Notes under the pieces: model-generated
The model's input: only the letters and a program-made list of their open reading frames with translations
Told to the model about the DNA's origin: nothing
Databases searched by the model: none
Translations under genes and position numbers: made by a program
Shown: positions 9,392 through 18,795 of the stretch, in pieces
How positions within the stretch are numbered: position 1 is the stretch's first letter
Layout of the letters: every line of letters begins with the position of its first letter
Assembly: GCF_000420625.1 (NCBI RefSeq)
Contig: NZ_ATVH01000015.1
Coordinates: 248,001 to 312,000 of the forward strand
Direction: 5' to 3'
Origin: Fodinicurvata sediminis DSM 21159
GTDB lineage: Bacteria; Pseudomonadota; Alphaproteobacteria; Kiloniellales; DSM-21159
DNA: 64,000 nucleotides

Positions 9392-10360
9392 CTAAGGCCG
9401 GGGCGTAACGGGCGTTGGGATGGAGAAATTCTCCATGGCCAGGTTTGCCAGTTGTTCGCGGCGCGTGATCCCGCATTTCTGGAGCACTGCCTCGCAGTGC
9501 CTGCGCGCCGTGTTGTTTCGGATGCCTAGCATTTCGGCGATTGAAGAGGTCGAATGTCCGCCAAGAACCAGGGCACAGACTTCCTGCTGCCTCTGGGTCA
9601 GGCCGAAATTTCTGGCGAGAAGCAAGGCCATCTGCTCTGGGCGTATCTTCTGGATCGAGAGGTGCGGGTCACCGCCCTGTCCGCCGAGTTCGGGCAGGGG
9701 CAATTGCAGGAGGGCCTCAGGGTCCGGTGGGTCTTCAGCGCCTATTATGCGTGCGGGCAGGGATGAATTATCGATCAGTTGCTGCAATCTTGCATGGTGC
9801 ATATTCTTGCGGTCGATTGCCTGAAACCCTGCTTCGAAGGCCGGCAGCAGGAAACTAAGAAGGGTTTCTGTTCGGCCACTGATGAACCCGGGCGAGTCCG
9901 GTTCGATGAAGCCGAAGGCGAAGATGGCTTCGCCGACCGCCAGGCGGGCTGTCATGCCGATGACATGGGGCATGCCGGCAGGTGCGAAGCCGTTCCTGAA
10001 ATAGGCGGTTTGCTCGATTTCCTCGCGCGGGGCCAGCGCCTGCTCATTGTAGACTCCACTGCCCAGCTGTCGCCGCCGCCGATTCAAACGATCCAGGTCG
10101 GGATCGCGGCTGCGGATGTTGCCGTCACGATCCACGCCCGCAAGGTTTTCCTGAAGGAAGGGGACGAACTGAGGGCCTGTGTTCCAGGTCACGAGCCAGG
10201 GCTGACCATCGTCGACCCATCCGGCAAAGGCGGTATCTGCGCCGACCAGCTCGGCAATCTCGCCAAGCATGTCACGGACGCGATCTTCTTCAAGATCCAG
10301 CTGCAGGAAATTTCGCTGCAGCTCGACCAAGCGGCTGACCGTAGTGGGATCGATTTCCAT
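9392..10360 (-). CDS. LuxR-family transcriptional regulator
   Basis: 322 residues. The C-terminal ~60 residues form a LuxR/GerE helix-turn-helix (LTQRQQEVCALVLGGHSTSSIAEMLGIRNNTARRHCEAVLQKCGI). The first ~220 residues look like a GAF-like or otherwise unknown sensing domain with no recognisable ligand motif. I chose the ATG at 10360 (MEIDPTTVSRL); the open frame extends far upstream, but that part overlaps the divergent operon and looks like shadow sequence. It is divergent from the vWA operon across 147 bases and is the obvious candidate regulator of it. No LuxI-type synthase is nearby. Confidence 0.85.
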   Translation of the reverse strand: MEIDPTTVSRLVELQRNFLQLDLEEDRVRDMLGEIAELVGADTAFAGWVDDGQPWLVTWNTGPQFVPFLQENLAGVDRDGNIRSRDPDLDRLNRRRRQLGSGVYNEQALAPREEIEQTAYFRNGFAPAGMPHVIGMTARLAVGEAIFAFGFIEPDSPGFISGRTETLLSFLLPAFEAGFQAIDRKNMHHARLQQLIDNSSLPARIIGAEDPPDPEALLQLPLPELGGQGGDPHLSIQKIRPEQMALLLARNFGLTQRQQEVCALVLGGHSTSSIAEMLGIRNNTARRHCEAVLQKCGITRREQLANLAMENFSIPTPVTPRP

Positions 10361-10391
10361 CAAGGCTAACGCTACCGAAATGCGTAAATTA

Positions 10392-10403
10392 GTGCAAATG
10401 CAC
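10392..10403. promoter_or_regulatory. GTGCA-AA-TGCAC palindrome between luxR-type gene and vWA operon
   Basis: A perfect inverted repeat with five-base arms and a two-base spacer, 32 bases upstream of the regulator start and about 105 bases upstream of the operon. A second, looser dyad (CACC-N8-GGTG) follows at once. Position and symmetry fit a LuxR-type operator controlling both directions; unproven. Confidence 0.4.
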
Positions 10404-10507
10404 CATGCATACGGTGTACGGGCTGAAGTAGCCTCGACAGGCGTCCCGAGGGTGTTGGCTGCTGCCGGGATCACATGAAGGACGATGAATTCCAGGGGGG
10501 AAGTTCT

Positions 10508-11830
10508 ATGAATAAAGGCAAACTCTGTGCAGCCCTTGCGGTCCCGTTTCTGATTGCGGCGGTGGCCGATGCAGAGGCTCAGGAGATGGAGTCGCAGACC
10601 ATGCTGGTCCTCGACGGCTCCGGCAGCATGTGGGGGCAGATCGATGGGGTGGCCAAGATCGAGATTGCCCGGGATGCCATAGACAGAATGCTCAACGACT
10701 GGCCCGAAAGCCGGGGACTTGGACTGATCGCCTATGGTCACAGGGCCGAAGGGGATTGCTCGGATATCGAAACGCTTGTGCCTCCAGCAGCGTTGGACCG
10801 GACAAGTTTTGACAAGGCCATCGAGGGGGTGACGCCCTTGGGCAAGACCATGATTGGGGCCTCGGTCGAGGCCTCGGTCGAGGCCCTGTCCGGCCAGGAT
10901 CTGCCTTCCTCGATCATTGTGGTGACCGATGGGCTGGAAACCTGCGGCGCCGACTTGTGCGCGCTCGGGGACAAGCTTGCCAAGGGCAACACGCAGATGA
11001 CGGCGCATGTCATCGGTTTCGACGTGGAGGATGCCGAGGGGCAACTCGCCTGCCTGGCCGAAACCACCGGGGGGCGCTACCTGCCCGCCACGGATGCCGA
11101 GAGCCTGACGGGCGCCCTGCAGGAAGTCAGCGAGGACACCACGGAAAGCCAGCCTGCCGAGCCCCTCAGGGTCGATGAGTTCGAGCGCAGCGAGTTGGGT
11201 GAGACCTGGACGGTCGACCATCCGGAACCCACGGGCTTCATACTCGAGGGAGGGGCCTTGATGACCATGACGGTGCAGTCAGGCTCGATCGGCACCGAAG
11301 AGCAGCCCAACATATTCCGCTGGACGGACGTCGAACTGCCCGAGGGCGACTGGGACATTACCGCAAGCTTCACCTCGCAGATGGGGGAAGTGAAAAGCCT
11401 TGGCGGCCGCAGGGCGGTCATAGAAGTGGGGCGCTATGCGGATCCCGGCAACTTCGTGATTGCGCGTATCTACCGCCAGGGCAATTCCAACGATGACATG
11501 CACCTGCAGCTGCTTGCTGTCTCGAACGGCAATGAGACCAAGCAGGGGCTGGAAATTGCCGGCGACGTGCGCGGTTACGACCTTGCACAGATCCTGAAGG
11601 ATTTCGAAGAAAAGGGCGCTGAACTGACGCTCTCCAAACGCGGTCGGGAATACCAGGCACGCTTGAGCATGAAGGGCTGGACCCTGCAGGCTGACGGCCC
11701 GGAAAGTGTCGAGACGGACCCGGTCACCATTCTGCGCAGCACGGGAGATCCAGCGCTGTTCTCGGGAACATGGGGATCGGAGCAGACGATCACCGAATTC
11801 AACCGTATCGAGATTTCGGAGGTGGAGTGA
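10508..11830 (+). CDS. Exported von Willebrand factor A domain protein
   Basis: 440 residues: a Sec signal peptide (cleavage near AEAQ), a vWA domain with an intact MIDAS loop DGSGSMWGQ at about residues 37-45, and a C-terminal half rich in beta strands that resembles a concanavalin/jelly-roll domain (about 220-435). The vWA domain should bind a divalent cation and a protein partner outside the cytoplasm. The ATG at 10508 follows AGGGGGGAAG; an in-frame ATG 11 codons earlier would place that site inside the gene and spoil the signal peptide. It is first in a four-gene operon; its stop overlaps the next start (TGATG). Confidence 0.85.
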   Translation: MNKGKLCAALAVPFLIAAVADAEAQEMESQTMLVLDGSGSMWGQIDGVAKIEIARDAIDRMLNDWPESRGLGLIAYGHRAEGDCSDIETLVPPAALDRTSFDKAIEGVTPLGKTMIGASVEASVEALSGQDLPSSIIVVTDGLETCGADLCALGDKLAKGNTQMTAHVIGFDVEDAEGQLACLAETTGGRYLPATDAESLTGALQEVSEDTTESQPAEPLRVDEFERSELGETWTVDHPEPTGFILEGGALMTMTVQSGSIGTEEQPNIFRWTDVELPEGDWDITASFTSQMGEVKSLGGRRAVIEVGRYADPGNFVIARIYRQGNSNDDMHLQLLAVSNGNETKQGLEIAGDVRGYDLAQILKDFEEKGAELTLSKRGREYQARLSMKGWTLQADGPESVETDPVTILRSTGDPALFSGTWGSEQTITEFNRIEISEVE

Positions 11831-13935
11831 TGCCGATGACCTTGCCTGCCCTGCTTTCCAGGCCGCGCGGACAGGTTCTGTCCGGCGCCATCCTCCTCAC
11901 CGGTTTGTTCCTCGTGACACCGGCCATCGCCCAGGGCTGCGGCCCCTCGATGGACCAGGCGCAGGCGGAAGAGGAGGCGGGTCTCTATCCCTTGTTCCAG
12001 GAGGACCACTGGGGCTATGTCGATCGCGAAGGGCAGTGGCAGATTGCCCCTCAATGGCGCCAGGCGCGGCCCTTCTCGCAAGGGCGTGCTGCCGTCGAGA
12101 CGGCGGATGGCTGGGGCATAATCGATCGCACGGGCAGCTATGTCGTCGCGCCAGGCGCGCGTGATGCGGACTCTGTGCACATTGATGGTGCCGACTATCA
12201 CCTGTCGCCCTACAAACCCTATAGCGAGGGCTGCTCTGCCGCGACACCGCAGGACGGGAAACCGCATTATCTCGACCTGGAAGGAGAACGTTGGGACCCG
12301 CCCGGACTGGAAGGCCATCAGGTGGCCGACCTGGGGCCCTTTTCGGAGGGCCTGGCCTGGGTCCGTGTCATTCCCGATGACGATGCGGGCGACTCCCGTG
12401 TGGGCTGGATCAATGACCAGGGCGAGATGGTGATTCCACCGGAATTCGCCCATGGCGCGGATTTTTCCAACGACCGCGCTCCAGCGGCCCTGTCGGACGA
12501 GAACTGGGGTTATATCGATCGTGAAGGCAGCATCGTATTTCCCGGAAAGTTTACTCTGTCCGCTGCGGCGCCCTACTCTGATGGCCTGGCTGCGGTGACC
12601 CTGGGCCAGGACAAGGGTTATATGCATGACAAGGACTGGGCCCTGCGCGAGCTGACCGAACCGGACGGCACGACACGCGCCTTTGATGAGGTTGCGTCCT
12701 TTCATGAAGGGCGCGCTGCCGTGAAGCCGGAGCGTGCACCCCAGCGTGTTGTCTGGATCGATTCCGAAGGGCAGGTGGCCGTCGACCCGGAGCGCCAGGG
12801 GCGCCTCTCCATCTGCGATCCTGAGCGCCTGCCGCGCTATCGACACGGCCTCCTACCGCTTGTGGTGGCCAGGGGCGGGAATGTCTGTGGCCAGCCGCTC
12901 GATCTGTCCTGGAATGACAAGCAGGATCCCCGCGGCCTGTCGGCCACGCCACCGGGTGTGCAGAGGTTTCCCAAGGCCAAGCTGGTCTATCTGGACCGCG
13001 CGGGAAAGGTGGTCATTGATTCCACGGACTGCCGCCCCGAACCGGGGGCTGCGCCCCTTTCGGCCACGACGGAGGATGGGGAGTTGGCGCCCGCCGCCTA
13101 TAGACTTGATCTGGAGGGCCAGGCCACCGGCAGCATCGCGCCACAGCGCGCCGATTCCCCCTGCAACCTTTCGCGCTATACGGCTTCGGGCCTGAATGCG
13201 GACGGCCCCTGGCAGCTCAGGCTGAATGGTATGGCGACATGGAAGGATCAGTCTGTACAGGCCTCCCTGTCGTTCAACCTGCCGCCAGGCCTGGAGGAAG
13301 GCACGCACGCGTTTCAGGGCGGCTTTGCGGATGACGCTCTGCGGGCAAATCTCTGGTTCAGTCTTGTTGACGCAGGGCCCAGCGCCCAGCGTCCCGACAG
13401 CTATCATTCCGTTGAAGGCGGGACGCTGGAACTGACGCAGTTCGATCGCGCGGCGATGAGCGGCCGCTTCGCGATGACGCTTGCAGCCTCGGAAACACCG
13501 GAGGACAGGATCGAGCTGTCGGGCAGTTTCCGTGAAATCCCCTACAGTTATGCGCCCGAGGTGGTCGTGAGCGAGGCGACGGGCTCGTTCGCCGAGATGG
13601 CCGAGGCCATGGAGCGGCCAGCGGCCCAGATACTCAGCCCCGGCAAGGCTGAAATCGCCGAGGGCGAATTGCGGGTCCAACTGGGCAAGTGGGGGCCGCA
13701 ACTCCTGCTGCGTTTTCCGGAAGACCAACCGGATGGCCCGTTCCAGGCCGGTCCCGAACAGCCCGTGAAGGCCAGTTTCGCCGACAAGTCGATCCTTGCG
13801 AAGGGTGAGCTCGAGCGCCGGGACGGCATGCTGTTCGGCAGCTTCGAGGTGGATATCACCGAGCAGTCCCAGATCGAGGGGACCGGACTGATCCGTGGGC
13901 GTTTCGACTATCTGCCCCTGGAGCAGGCAGAGTGA
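11830..13935 (+). CDS. Exported WG-repeat protein
   Basis: 701 residues with a signal peptide ending near AIAQG. The first ~340 residues carry repeated WG/KWG-type units, for example HWGYVDREGQWQIAPQW, GWGIIDRTGSYVVAP, VGWINDQGEMVIPPEF and NWGYIDREGSIVFPGKF, each followed by an F(S)EGRA(A)V-type strand. These repeats probably form a beta-propeller or beta-solenoid used for binding. The C-terminal half (about 430-700) has no repeat or domain I recognise and is strongly acidic. Start ATG 11830 overlaps the vWA stop. It is the second gene of the exported operon. Confidence 0.82.
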   Translation: MPMTLPALLSRPRGQVLSGAILLTGLFLVTPAIAQGCGPSMDQAQAEEEAGLYPLFQEDHWGYVDREGQWQIAPQWRQARPFSQGRAAVETADGWGIIDRTGSYVVAPGARDADSVHIDGADYHLSPYKPYSEGCSAATPQDGKPHYLDLEGERWDPPGLEGHQVADLGPFSEGLAWVRVIPDDDAGDSRVGWINDQGEMVIPPEFAHGADFSNDRAPAALSDENWGYIDREGSIVFPGKFTLSAAAPYSDGLAAVTLGQDKGYMHDKDWALRELTEPDGTTRAFDEVASFHEGRAAVKPERAPQRVVWIDSEGQVAVDPERQGRLSICDPERLPRYRHGLLPLVVARGGNVCGQPLDLSWNDKQDPRGLSATPPGVQRFPKAKLVYLDRAGKVVIDSTDCRPEPGAAPLSATTEDGELAPAAYRLDLEGQATGSIAPQRADSPCNLSRYTASGLNADGPWQLRLNGMATWKDQSVQASLSFNLPPGLEEGTHAFQGGFADDALRANLWFSLVDAGPSAQRPDSYHSVEGGTLELTQFDRAAMSGRFAMTLAASETPEDRIELSGSFREIPYSYAPEVVVSEATGSFAEMAEAMERPAAQILSPGKAEIAEGELRVQLGKWGPQLLLRFPEDQPDGPFQAGPEQPVKASFADKSILAKGELERRDGMLFGSFEVDITEQSQIEGTGLIRGRFDYLPLEQAE

Positions 13936-13970
13936 TGAAACACCGTTCCAAGAGGCCAAGGGAGCATGTC

Positions 13971-14681
13971 ATGCAGCGAACAGTCTTCCCCCTTCACCTG
14001 ATCGCCAGCCTGCTGCTGGTGGCCCTGGTCGCAGGCACGGCTGGTCCTGCGCTTGCCGATGGGTCCCTTACCTATTCCGCTGACGGCGGTGACATGGGGC
14101 GGCTGGAGATGACCGAGCGCTGGCGTGGCGGTGCGTTGCGCACCGATATTGCTGGCGTCGAGGCTTATATGCTGTTGCGCGACGGCGAGATCTATTCGAT
14201 CACGAGCGCCGGCGGTCGTGTCATGGTCATGGCACTGAGTGCCCTGGCCGACCTGCCCCAGGCTCAGGGTGCACAGTCGCAGGGTCAGATGAAAACGGGA
14301 GCCGGCCTGGCGACGCCGAGCGAGGTACTCGAAATCGATCCCACAGGCAATACGAAGGAAGTGGCCGGTGTCACGGGCGAGCTTCACGAGATTTCCTGGC
14401 TGGACGAAGACGGGGCAAGCCACACGGATTCCGCGGTGCTCAGCGATGACCCCCGGCTTCTGGAAAACCAGCAGCTGAAGATGGAAATGGCGAACCTGGT
14501 GCAGGGGCAGGAATCCAACGCTCTTCTTGAAGCCTTGCAGGACAAGGGGTTGGCCGCGCTCACCTTCGGGGATCGCTTCGAGGTGCTTTCACTCGAGGAC
14601 CATCCGGGTCCGGAAGGTGACTTCCTCTTGCCGGCCGAGCCCATGGACCTGGGTGACATGATGGGTGGAATGTCCCAGTGA
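13971..14681 (+). CDS. Exported protein of unknown function
   Basis: 236 residues. I chose ATG 13971 because AAGGGAG lies seven bases upstream and the product then starts with a clean signal peptide (MQRTVFPLHLIASLLLVALV ... ALA); an ATG at 13935, overlapping the previous stop, adds 12 charged residues and is an alternative. The mature part has a beta-rich look with ALRTDIAGVEAYMLLRDGEIYSI and may resemble the DUF4412 group, which I cannot confirm. The C-terminus is methionine- and glycine-rich (DLGDMMGGMSQ). Third gene of the operon; its stop overlaps the next GTG. No catalytic motif was seen. Confidence 0.75.
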   Translation: MQRTVFPLHLIASLLLVALVAGTAGPALADGSLTYSADGGDMGRLEMTERWRGGALRTDIAGVEAYMLLRDGEIYSITSAGGRVMVMALSALADLPQAQGAQSQGQMKTGAGLATPSEVLEIDPTGNTKEVAGVTGELHEISWLDEDGASHTDSAVLSDDPRLLENQQLKMEMANLVQGQESNALLEALQDKGLAALTFGDRFEVLSLEDHPGPEGDFLLPAEPMDLGDMMGGMSQ

Positions 14682-17476
14682 CCCTCCTGCGCGTCCTGGT
14701 CCTGCTTTTCACGCTGTTTCCCGCGGGCGTACTCATGGCGCAGGAGCTGTGTGAGCCGACGCAGCCTCTGCAGCAGCCCAGCTGTTCCATCGAGGCGATG
14801 ATGGCCGCCATCGATCCGCGGCATACCAATGACCTCTTGGGCAACATGAACCCGGAGGCATTTCAGGGCGGGGCGAATGCAGCGCTTGCGCCCGGACGGG
14901 CCAGCCTGACGATTTCCGGTGCGGTTTCGGCCGGTGGGGTGGCCTGCGCCCAGCATCTGGCGGCAAGGCGCGTCGGTGGCAACGATGGTGTGCCCGGACT
15001 GAGCGAAGGCATGGCTTCTTTCCTGGAGGACAAGATCGGCCAGGAAGTGCCGGTCGCTTCTGGCGGACGGCGCCAGGCGGTTTTCGAAGTATTCAGTCCC
15101 AACATAATCGCATTCGAAGCAGGCCGGCTGGGTGATGTTCTCAGCCTGCGCCATGGCGGTTATGGGGGCTGGCACCCAAACAGCGGTGCCTTCCTGCGCA
15201 TCACCCTGCCAAAGACGGCACCGGGTGATCTGCAGGAGGGTGGTGTCTATGAGGCTCGGGCGACGGGTGCTTCGGGCAAAGGCCAGCCAGGAGATATCTA
15301 TAGCGCCTGGAGCGGCCTTACCTTTCCCGATCCCTATCCCCCGCCCAACACTCCGAAGCAAGCTCGCATGCAGGAAGAGGAAAAGCGGCTCTGTCGCATG
15401 GCGCAAAGCGCCTTTCTGGGCATGTTGGATACCTACTCCATTCCGGATCACATCTATAAGGGCCGGGAGACCCAGGAAATGGACTGCGACGTCCAGGGGA
15501 CCGCCCAGACCGGCACGCGAACCCGGGTCCGGGGCGGAGAACTGACGGGGACGGTGACCATTGAGCGGATAACCGAAAGCCATGTCATTGGCAGTTTTTC
15601 CCTGGAGGGCACGGCGCATGTCGATCAGCACGACCGGGTCTGGAATGCCAAGAAGACATCCGTGGAGAGGGAGAATTCGGATAGGGGCAAAAAGCCGCTG
15701 AGCCTCTCCGGCCGTTTCTCTGCCCCCAACATGCGTGATGGAGGCTATACCTCGTCCCCGCTCGAGGTGGCACAGGCCCCCGTAACGGCCTCGGATTCCA
15801 GGATGGGACTGGAGGTTCTCGAGCACCGCCCGGAACGGCACGCGCGCAACATTTCCTGGAAGGTGCCGGGTATCCAGGTGAAGTTCAACCGGCCCCTGGA
15901 CCCTGCCTCTCTGCAGCCAGGTGCGGCGCGAATCGAAACAGCCCTGCCTGACGGGCAGGGCCGTACAGCCATGGCTGAAACACCGACGCGCCTGGCTCTG
16001 GACGGACCCTCCACGCTGCGTGTGATCCCGATGGAGGATCTCAAGGACGGGGTGCGCTACCGCGTCACGCTTCCCGGTGGAGCCGATGGCGTCCGGGGGG
16101 CCGATGGTCACAGGCTGGCCGTTGACCAGGTCTGGAGCTTCGACACCGTGGTGAACCTGCACGACGACGAGCCCGTGGAGGGCCTGCCCAGCTATCTGGA
16201 GGCCCGGGAAGGGCTGGAGACAAACTCTTTTCAGGTGGTGATTGACACCCCGCTTGTGGATCGCAAGCCCGCCGTCATCCGAAGTCACGTCAAATGGCGC
16301 CCGGACGAGACCGTGGCCGATGGCTGGCAGGTGACCGACTTCAGGGCGCACTTGCGTGTACGTGACGCGGACCGGCCCGGGGCCCCCCTGTTGCTGCCGG
16401 AAAAACGTGATGTGCACATCAAGCGTCCGGATCTCTATACCGACGAAGAAAAGCGCAAGGCGGAGAACACGATCAACTTCTTCGGATGGCGGCCCGACTA
16501 CGAGGAAGTCGAGGCGCTGAAGCTGGAAGTCGAACCGGTGCGCGAATGCGGTCCGACGATGGTGTTCTTCGGGGAAGAGCCTCTCGAGTGGCATCCCCTG
16601 CAGCGCGACCTCAAGGTCGGATACACCTTCGCGCGGATCGGCCCCTGGACCTCCGAGGGTCCGGGCGGCTTGTCGTCTGAAATGCGCGCCGAGGGGCACC
16701 TGGCCGCAGAAGCGGCAGAGGATTACATCGAGCAGCTCTTCCCGGTGCGCTCCGCGACCCTGTCGCCACAGGCCGACTTGTATTTCAGTCTGGATGACAA
16801 TGACCGGATCAGTGCCGAGGTCGCGCGCGCAAAGGGAGATGGTTACTATCCGGATGGCAATCCAGGATTTATTGAGGATTTGTTGGCGTCCGATCCGCGA
16901 GACTTCGACGACATTCGCACGGAATTGCTCGTTGCGGCACATCACGCCTTCTCGACGTCCGGTTCAGGGTCCGGGCCGGGTAACGTGGATACCTTCTCGG
17001 GCGATATCGATATCCTGGTGGTCTTTATGCCCTATGACTGGATAGAGCGCCTGGGCGTTGCGAACTGGGACCTTGGGTCCGAGTTCCTCTGGACGGACGA
17101 GGGCGTCTTTTCCAGCCCCGTCGTTGGCATCAGCCTGACCCGCCCGGACGGCAGCAAGCCTCGTATCGCCGAAGTCGCGGCGCTGACCCATGAAGTCGGG
17201 CATATCCTTGGCCTTCAGCACAGTCCAAATCCCGACACGACGCAGGAACGCTCAATGGTCTGCGACATGCACAGGAATTCCATTGAAGACGACATCGAGG
17301 GGATGCGGTTTGCCACGGACGGAAAGGGGGGCGAGAACAAGAATGCCCAGGAAGGCAACGAGGAGAATCCCGACGAACTCGTCAACCTGATGCTGCCCTG
17401 CACGCGGCCAAAGGAAAACATGTTCGTCACGCGTGACCAGTATATGCAGCTGATCGACAACCTCCGCCAGTTCTGA
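14678..17476 (+). CDS. Exported zinc metalloprotease with Ig-like domain (metzincin type)
   Basis: 932 residues with an N-terminal signal peptide (cleavage near VLMAQ). A Big_5/SbsA-type Ig-like domain lies at about residues 400-495 (VKFNRPLDPASLQPG ... DGVRYRVTLPGGADGVRGADG). The C-terminal third carries HEVGHILGLQH at residues 838-848, the metzincin zinc site HExxHxxGxxH, followed by SMV, a candidate Met-turn. The first ~390 residues contain a cysteine-bearing region I do not recognise. The GTG start overlaps the previous stop (GTGA). Last gene of the exported operon, probably its effector. Target unknown. Confidence 0.85.
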   Translation: MTLLRVLVLLFTLFPAGVLMAQELCEPTQPLQQPSCSIEAMMAAIDPRHTNDLLGNMNPEAFQGGANAALAPGRASLTISGAVSAGGVACAQHLAARRVGGNDGVPGLSEGMASFLEDKIGQEVPVASGGRRQAVFEVFSPNIIAFEAGRLGDVLSLRHGGYGGWHPNSGAFLRITLPKTAPGDLQEGGVYEARATGASGKGQPGDIYSAWSGLTFPDPYPPPNTPKQARMQEEEKRLCRMAQSAFLGMLDTYSIPDHIYKGRETQEMDCDVQGTAQTGTRTRVRGGELTGTVTIERITESHVIGSFSLEGTAHVDQHDRVWNAKKTSVERENSDRGKKPLSLSGRFSAPNMRDGGYTSSPLEVAQAPVTASDSRMGLEVLEHRPERHARNISWKVPGIQVKFNRPLDPASLQPGAARIETALPDGQGRTAMAETPTRLALDGPSTLRVIPMEDLKDGVRYRVTLPGGADGVRGADGHRLAVDQVWSFDTVVNLHDDEPVEGLPSYLEAREGLETNSFQVVIDTPLVDRKPAVIRSHVKWRPDETVADGWQVTDFRAHLRVRDADRPGAPLLLPEKRDVHIKRPDLYTDEEKRKAENTINFFGWRPDYEEVEALKLEVEPVRECGPTMVFFGEEPLEWHPLQRDLKVGYTFARIGPWTSEGPGGLSSEMRAEGHLAAEAAEDYIEQLFPVRSATLSPQADLYFSLDDNDRISAEVARAKGDGYYPDGNPGFIEDLLASDPRDFDDIRTELLVAAHHAFSTSGSGSGPGNVDTFSGDIDILVVFMPYDWIERLGVANWDLGSEFLWTDEGVFSSPVVGISLTRPDGSKPRIAEVAALTHEVGHILGLQHSPNPDTTQERSMVCDMHRNSIEDDIEGMRFATDGKGGENKNAQEGNEENPDELVNLMLPCTRPKENMFVTRDQYMQLIDNLRQF

Positions 17477-17485
17477 TCCCGGCGC

Positions 17486-18397
17486 CTACCGCGCCAGGTG
17501 GCTCTGCGGCGTCTGATAGGTTTCGCTGAAGTATTCGCGGAACAGGCGCATGGCGGGGGTGAGCTCGACGCCCTTGCGCCAGGCCAGGCCGATGTTCATG
17601 GAGGGCACCGGCTCGGCCGGGATGATGGTCTCGATGCGCTTGCCTTCCAGCGACCAGGGCCGATAGACCATGTCGGACAGGATGGTGATGCCCTGGCCGT
17701 TGGCGACGATGGAGCGCACCGCCTCGATGGACGAGGTGCGCAGGCGCACCGAGGGCTGGTAGTTGGTGCGGTTCCAGTAGCGCAGCGTGGTGTGCGCCGC
17801 CTCGTCCACGGTCAGCATGATGTAGGGTTCCTTCGAGATCTCCTCGAAGCCCACGCGCTCGAGGCTGAGGAAGGGATGGCCCGAAGGCACCCACAGCCGG
17901 CGCTGGGAGCTGAGCAGCGAGTCCGTGGCCAGCTCCGGATTGTTGACGTTCGAGGTCAGGACCACCGCCATGTCGAAGCGGTTGGTGACCAGCCCGTCCT
18001 CCACCATCTCGCGGCTCAATTCGAACAGCTGGATCTTCAGGTTGGGATAGCGCCGCTCCAGCCGGCCCAGGTGCTGGGGCAGAAAATAGCCCAGCACGGT
18101 GTAGGTGGCGGCCACCGACAGCGTGCCCGTGACCTCCTCGTCGGCCACCCCGCCGGGCTTCAGCGCCTCTTCGATGGAGGCCAGGATGCGATAGGCCGAG
18201 CCCAGGAAGTGCCGGCCGGCGGCCGTCAGCTCCATGCCCTGGGCCGTGCGTGTGAACAGCTGGGCGCCGGTCTCGGCCTCCAGGTCCTTGATGGCTGTGG
18301 TGATGGCGGACTGGGAGATCGACAGCTCCATGGCTGCCCGCGAGATCTGCCCCAGCTCGGCCGTCGCCACGAAGTACTTGACGTGCCGAAAGTTCAT
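17486..18397 (-). CDS. LysR-family transcriptional regulator
   Basis: 303 residues. The N-terminal winged helix-turn-helix is canonical (MNFRHVKYFVATAELGQISRAAMELSISQSAITTAIKDLEAETGAQLFTR), followed by an effector-binding domain of normal length. The ATG begins the conserved helix. It converges on the metalloprotease gene with nine bases between stops. Its target is not evident: no divergent partner sits close by, and the next gene on the other strand starts about 400 bases away. GcvA/CbbR-like features are not distinctive enough to predict an inducer. Confidence 0.9.
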   Translation of the reverse strand: MNFRHVKYFVATAELGQISRAAMELSISQSAITTAIKDLEAETGAQLFTRTAQGMELTAAGRHFLGSAYRILASIEEALKPGGVADEEVTGTLSVAATYTVLGYFLPQHLGRLERRYPNLKIQLFELSREMVEDGLVTNRFDMAVVLTSNVNNPELATDSLLSSQRRLWVPSGHPFLSLERVGFEEISKEPYIMLTVDEAAHTTLRYWNRTNYQPSVRLRTSSIEAVRSIVANGQGITILSDMVYRPWSLEGKRIETIIPAEPVPSMNIGLAWRKGVELTPAMRLFREYFSETYQTPQSHLAR

Positions 18398-18795
18398 CTG
18401 TCTTCCCCGTCCTCACGACCGGCGTGTTGCGGCAATTCGGAACACGCGGGCCTGTTCGACGTTCTCCGGTGGCTTTTTTGGAAAAGCCTCTTGTTTTTTT
18501 CAGTATGGACCAGGCCTGGATATCTGGAAAACAGAATATTCCGAAGGGTTGATATCGAAGTCCGAGATATCGTCTCGAGAGATCACGCCCAGAAGATCTC
18601 ACCTGAGAGATCACGAAGACGGGTCCGCTGGCTCCAGGCGTGCAGTCGTGCCGGCTTATGCCCGTATCGATCGTATATTACTGACCGCCATTGCGGATCC
18701 TGGACAGCGTAGACACATGAGTGCGACATGAATCGGCTTTTCATGAGCGGGCAAATCCCTGATGTTGCGCTGCTCACTCATCTGTCGGGGACTCT
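18398..18795. other. 398-base intergenic region with short direct repeats
   Basis: Lies between the divergent lysR-type and methyltransferase genes. It contains the 11-base direct repeat GAGAGATCACG at 18577-18587 and 18605-18615, and the 8-base palindrome TCTCGAGA at 18573-18580. No RNA gene, convincing ORF or terminator was seen. It presumably holds both promoters. Confidence 0.4.

Noticed and set aside
14384-16945. Long antisense open frame (853 codons) across the metalloprotease gene
   Set aside because: Opposite strand encodes a coherent exported protease with HExxHxxGxxH; the antisense product shows no signal, domain or repeat.
17427-18614. Second minus-strand frame across the LysR-type gene (395 codons)
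   Set aside because: The LysR helix-turn-helix is in the other frame; this translation is Gly/His/Arg-rich shadow.
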